Assembly: GCF_036924535.1 (NCBI RefSeq)
Contig: NZ_JAZHRT010000001.1
Span: 2,294,001 to 2,358,000 of the forward strand
DNA length: 64,000 bases
From: Bradyrhizobium sp. AZCC 2262
GTDB taxonomy: Bacteria; Pseudomonadota; Alphaproteobacteria; Rhizobiales; Xanthobacteraceae
Reading direction: 5' to 3'
Shown: positions 62,501 through 64,000 of the stretch, one piece after another
How positions within the stretch are numbered: the first letter of the stretch is position 1
Layout: each line of letters opens with the position of its first letter
The notes under the pieces: model-generated
Seen by the model: the letters and a program-made list of their open reading frames with translations, nothing else
Told to the model about the DNA's origin: nothing
Databases searched by the model: none
Position numbers and translations under genes: made by a program

Positions 62501-63545
62501 GTGGAAACGATCGTTCGCATCGGTTTGGACACGTCAAAGAGCGTATTTCAGTTGCATGGCGTTGACGAGAACGAGCAGCCGGTTTTGCGGCGCAAGTTGA
62601 GGCGCGGCCAGGTTCTGGCGTTCTTTAGTCGTTTGCCGCCTGCGCTTGTCGCGCTGGAAGCTTGCGGAGCATCGCACTATTGGGCGCGGGAGCTGCGATC
62701 ACTCGGGCATGAGGTGGCGATGATCCCGCCGCAATATGTCAAGCCGTATGTGCAGCGCGGGAAATCCGACGCTGCGGATGCAGAGGCGATTTGCGAGGCG
62801 GCGAGTCGGCCGAAACTGCGCAAGAACTTTGTGCCGATAAAAAGTCCCGAGCAGCAGGGCGCACAGATGCTGACGCGCGTGCGCACCCAGTTCATCGGTA
62901 GGCGCACCCAGCTCGCCAATTCGATCCGCGGATACGCCGCAGAGTTCGGCTTCACCGCGCCCAGGGGGCTTTCGCGGCTTCAGCAATTGCTGGTCGATAT
63001 TCGGGCTGATGCGACAGTCCCCGATTTGGCGATGGAGTTGGTGGAAGCATTGGCGACAGAACTGGCGCGCGTCGATGGTCAAGATCGCCAAACTCGACAA
63101 GAAGCTCATGCAGCTGCACCGGAGTAACGAGATGAGCCGACGACTGGCGACTATTCCGGGGGTGGGTCCGATCGGCGCGACGCTGCTGTCAATCAAGGTC
63201 GTGGATGCACGCGGGTTCAAGTCGGCAAGAAACTTTGCCGCTTGGCTTGGCCTGACGCCAAAGAATCACTCGACGGCCGGAAAGAATCGGCTCGGCGTGA
63301 TCACCCGCGCCGGCGACGGCATGTTACGAGCCGTTTTGGTGGCTGGCGCGACCGCTGTGATCGCAGATATGCGACGACGCGGGAGTCGCTCTTGGCCCTG
63401 GCTGAAAGACATGATCGCGCGCAAGCCGCCGAAGCTGGTGGCCATAGCGTTGGCAAACAAGCTGGCACGGATCGCCTGGAAACTGATGGTCAGCGGCGGG
63501 CTGTATCGGCCTGTTAGCGCCATGCCGATGCCGACGCCGGCATAG
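62501..63545 (+). mobile_element. IS110-family transposase, frameshifted
   Basis: The front frame (GTG start at 62501, AAGGAG upstream) has the DEDD RuvC-like domain: RIGLDTSKSVFQLHG, LVALEACGASHYWARELRSLGH and RGKSDAADAEAICEAA. The Transposase_20 part (IPGVGPIGATLLSIKV, NFAAWLGLTPKNHSTAGKNRLG, RAGDGMLRAVLVAGA) continues in another frame from about 63075. One extra G in the GG at 63077-63078 explains the shift; joined, the protein would be about 348 residues, normal for IS110. The element lacks terminal inverted repeats, as usual for the family. Flanking non-coding sequence (62213-62500, 63546 onward) may include the bridge RNA. Confidence 0.85.
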
Positions 63546-64000
63546 ACTCGAACGAAATGCAGAGCTTGGCGCCAGTCCGGCAGGTTTGACGCTGAGGCCG
63601 GAACTTGCAGGATAGGAAGAGGTGGTACGTTCGGCGCGAGCCGGTCATGTGAGGTGCTCCGATCGGTTTACCGGCAGCGAATGCCGCTCTCGTGTTTGGA
63701 TCTCACTGTCCGCGAAGCCCATCTTGGCCAGTGGTCGCAAGACCCGAAAACAGGCCGGACATATGAGCGCAAGCGATCCGAGCATGCTGCCCGAGCCAAT
63801 CCTTGCAAGTCGGGGGCCGTCCACATATGAACCGAGCCCCAAGAGGGTCTCGGCCTGGCGGCTTCGATCCTCGCGCTCATTTTGAGTTGCTCGCCGGAGG
63901 CACTCGCGAGAAGGGCCCGCCGCTTTGCGGCGTCGCTATCACTGCCCGTCGCGCGGGTGCCTTGTTAACCGGTCTCGCAACTGCACTCGCTGTCAGGGCC
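63546..64000. other. Non-coding sequence after the IS110 gene to window end
   Basis: No supported gene in 455 bases. The first 200 to 300 bases are probably the right end of the IS110-type element. Confidence 0.5.

Noticed and set aside
1..64000. CRISPR array or cas genes
   Set aside because: No regularly spaced repeats of suitable length and no Cas-like protein were seen.

Overview
The window reads as high-GC alphaproteobacterial DNA, most like Bradyrhizobium or a near relative. The reasons are several Rhizobiales-type small hypothetical proteins, Bug/TctC and Dpp-type transporters, a bacterial Ku end-joining protein with a lysine-rich tail, and the codon use. No rRNA gene, intact tRNA or CRISPR array was seen. 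Species assignment is inference.

Positions 1-30600 are a catabolic region for amino-acid, amide and peptide-like compounds. It holds an ATP-type hydantoinase pair with an SDR and an HpcH-type aldolase; a gamma-glutamyltransferase-like hydrolase followed by a complete dipeptide-type ABC transporter; a minus-strand trio (second GGT-like enzyme, APH-fold kinase, class-III aminotransferase or phospho-lyase); an FAD oxidoreductase; a CocE-type hydrolase diverging from a LysR regulator; an aminobutyraldehyde-type dehydrogenase with an Lrp regulator; and a cluster around a GntR/FCD regulator (DAO-family oxidoreductase, amino-acid binding protein, Ldh2 dehydrogenase, TctC binding protein). Two intergenic regions of that last cluster carry matching ATTGTATA-type operator sequences. 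A 249-bp inverted-repeat element and an MFS gene stump interrupt the region at 5.6-6.2 kb.

Positions 30900-33420 are a recombination scar: two different 3'-terminal tRNA-Arg fragments in opposite orientation, an orphan PrtN-like gene, a 20-residue Lys/Ala micro-ORF with a strong ribosome binding site, and an aldo/keto reductase stump. A class-III cyclase/TolB/TPR protein follows at 33.7-35.6 kb.

Positions 35900-55700 look like a defence island, nearly all on the minus strand. It has a 1998-residue DUF4011/SF1 helicase/Vsr-like nuclease/DUF3320 protein; a four-gene ubiquitin-like conjugation operon (tandem beta-grasp Ubl, E2-like, JAB/JAMM peptidase, E1-like); an operon of sigma-factor-like protein, small unknown protein and ImmA/IrrE-UvrD-RecB-like fusion; and a YhaO/YhaN (SbcD/SbcC-like) pair. 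The main finding is a 32-bp element, GGTGATCG-N15-ACCCGGAAA, present once upstream of each of the last three operons, in the same orientation, with invariant 15-nt spacing, and 62, 62 and 72 nt from the chosen start codons. It is a good candidate for the promoter of the island's own sigma-like protein, which would join Ubl conjugation, a helicase and an SbcCD-like nuclease in one regulon.

Positions 56000-64000 are a mosaic flank: a Ku gene broken by one extra G, a second partial Ku copy, an HNH-like protein, truncated and intact Rhizobiales hypothetical genes, a HAD phosphatase, a glyoxalase-family protein and a frameshifted IS110-family transposase.
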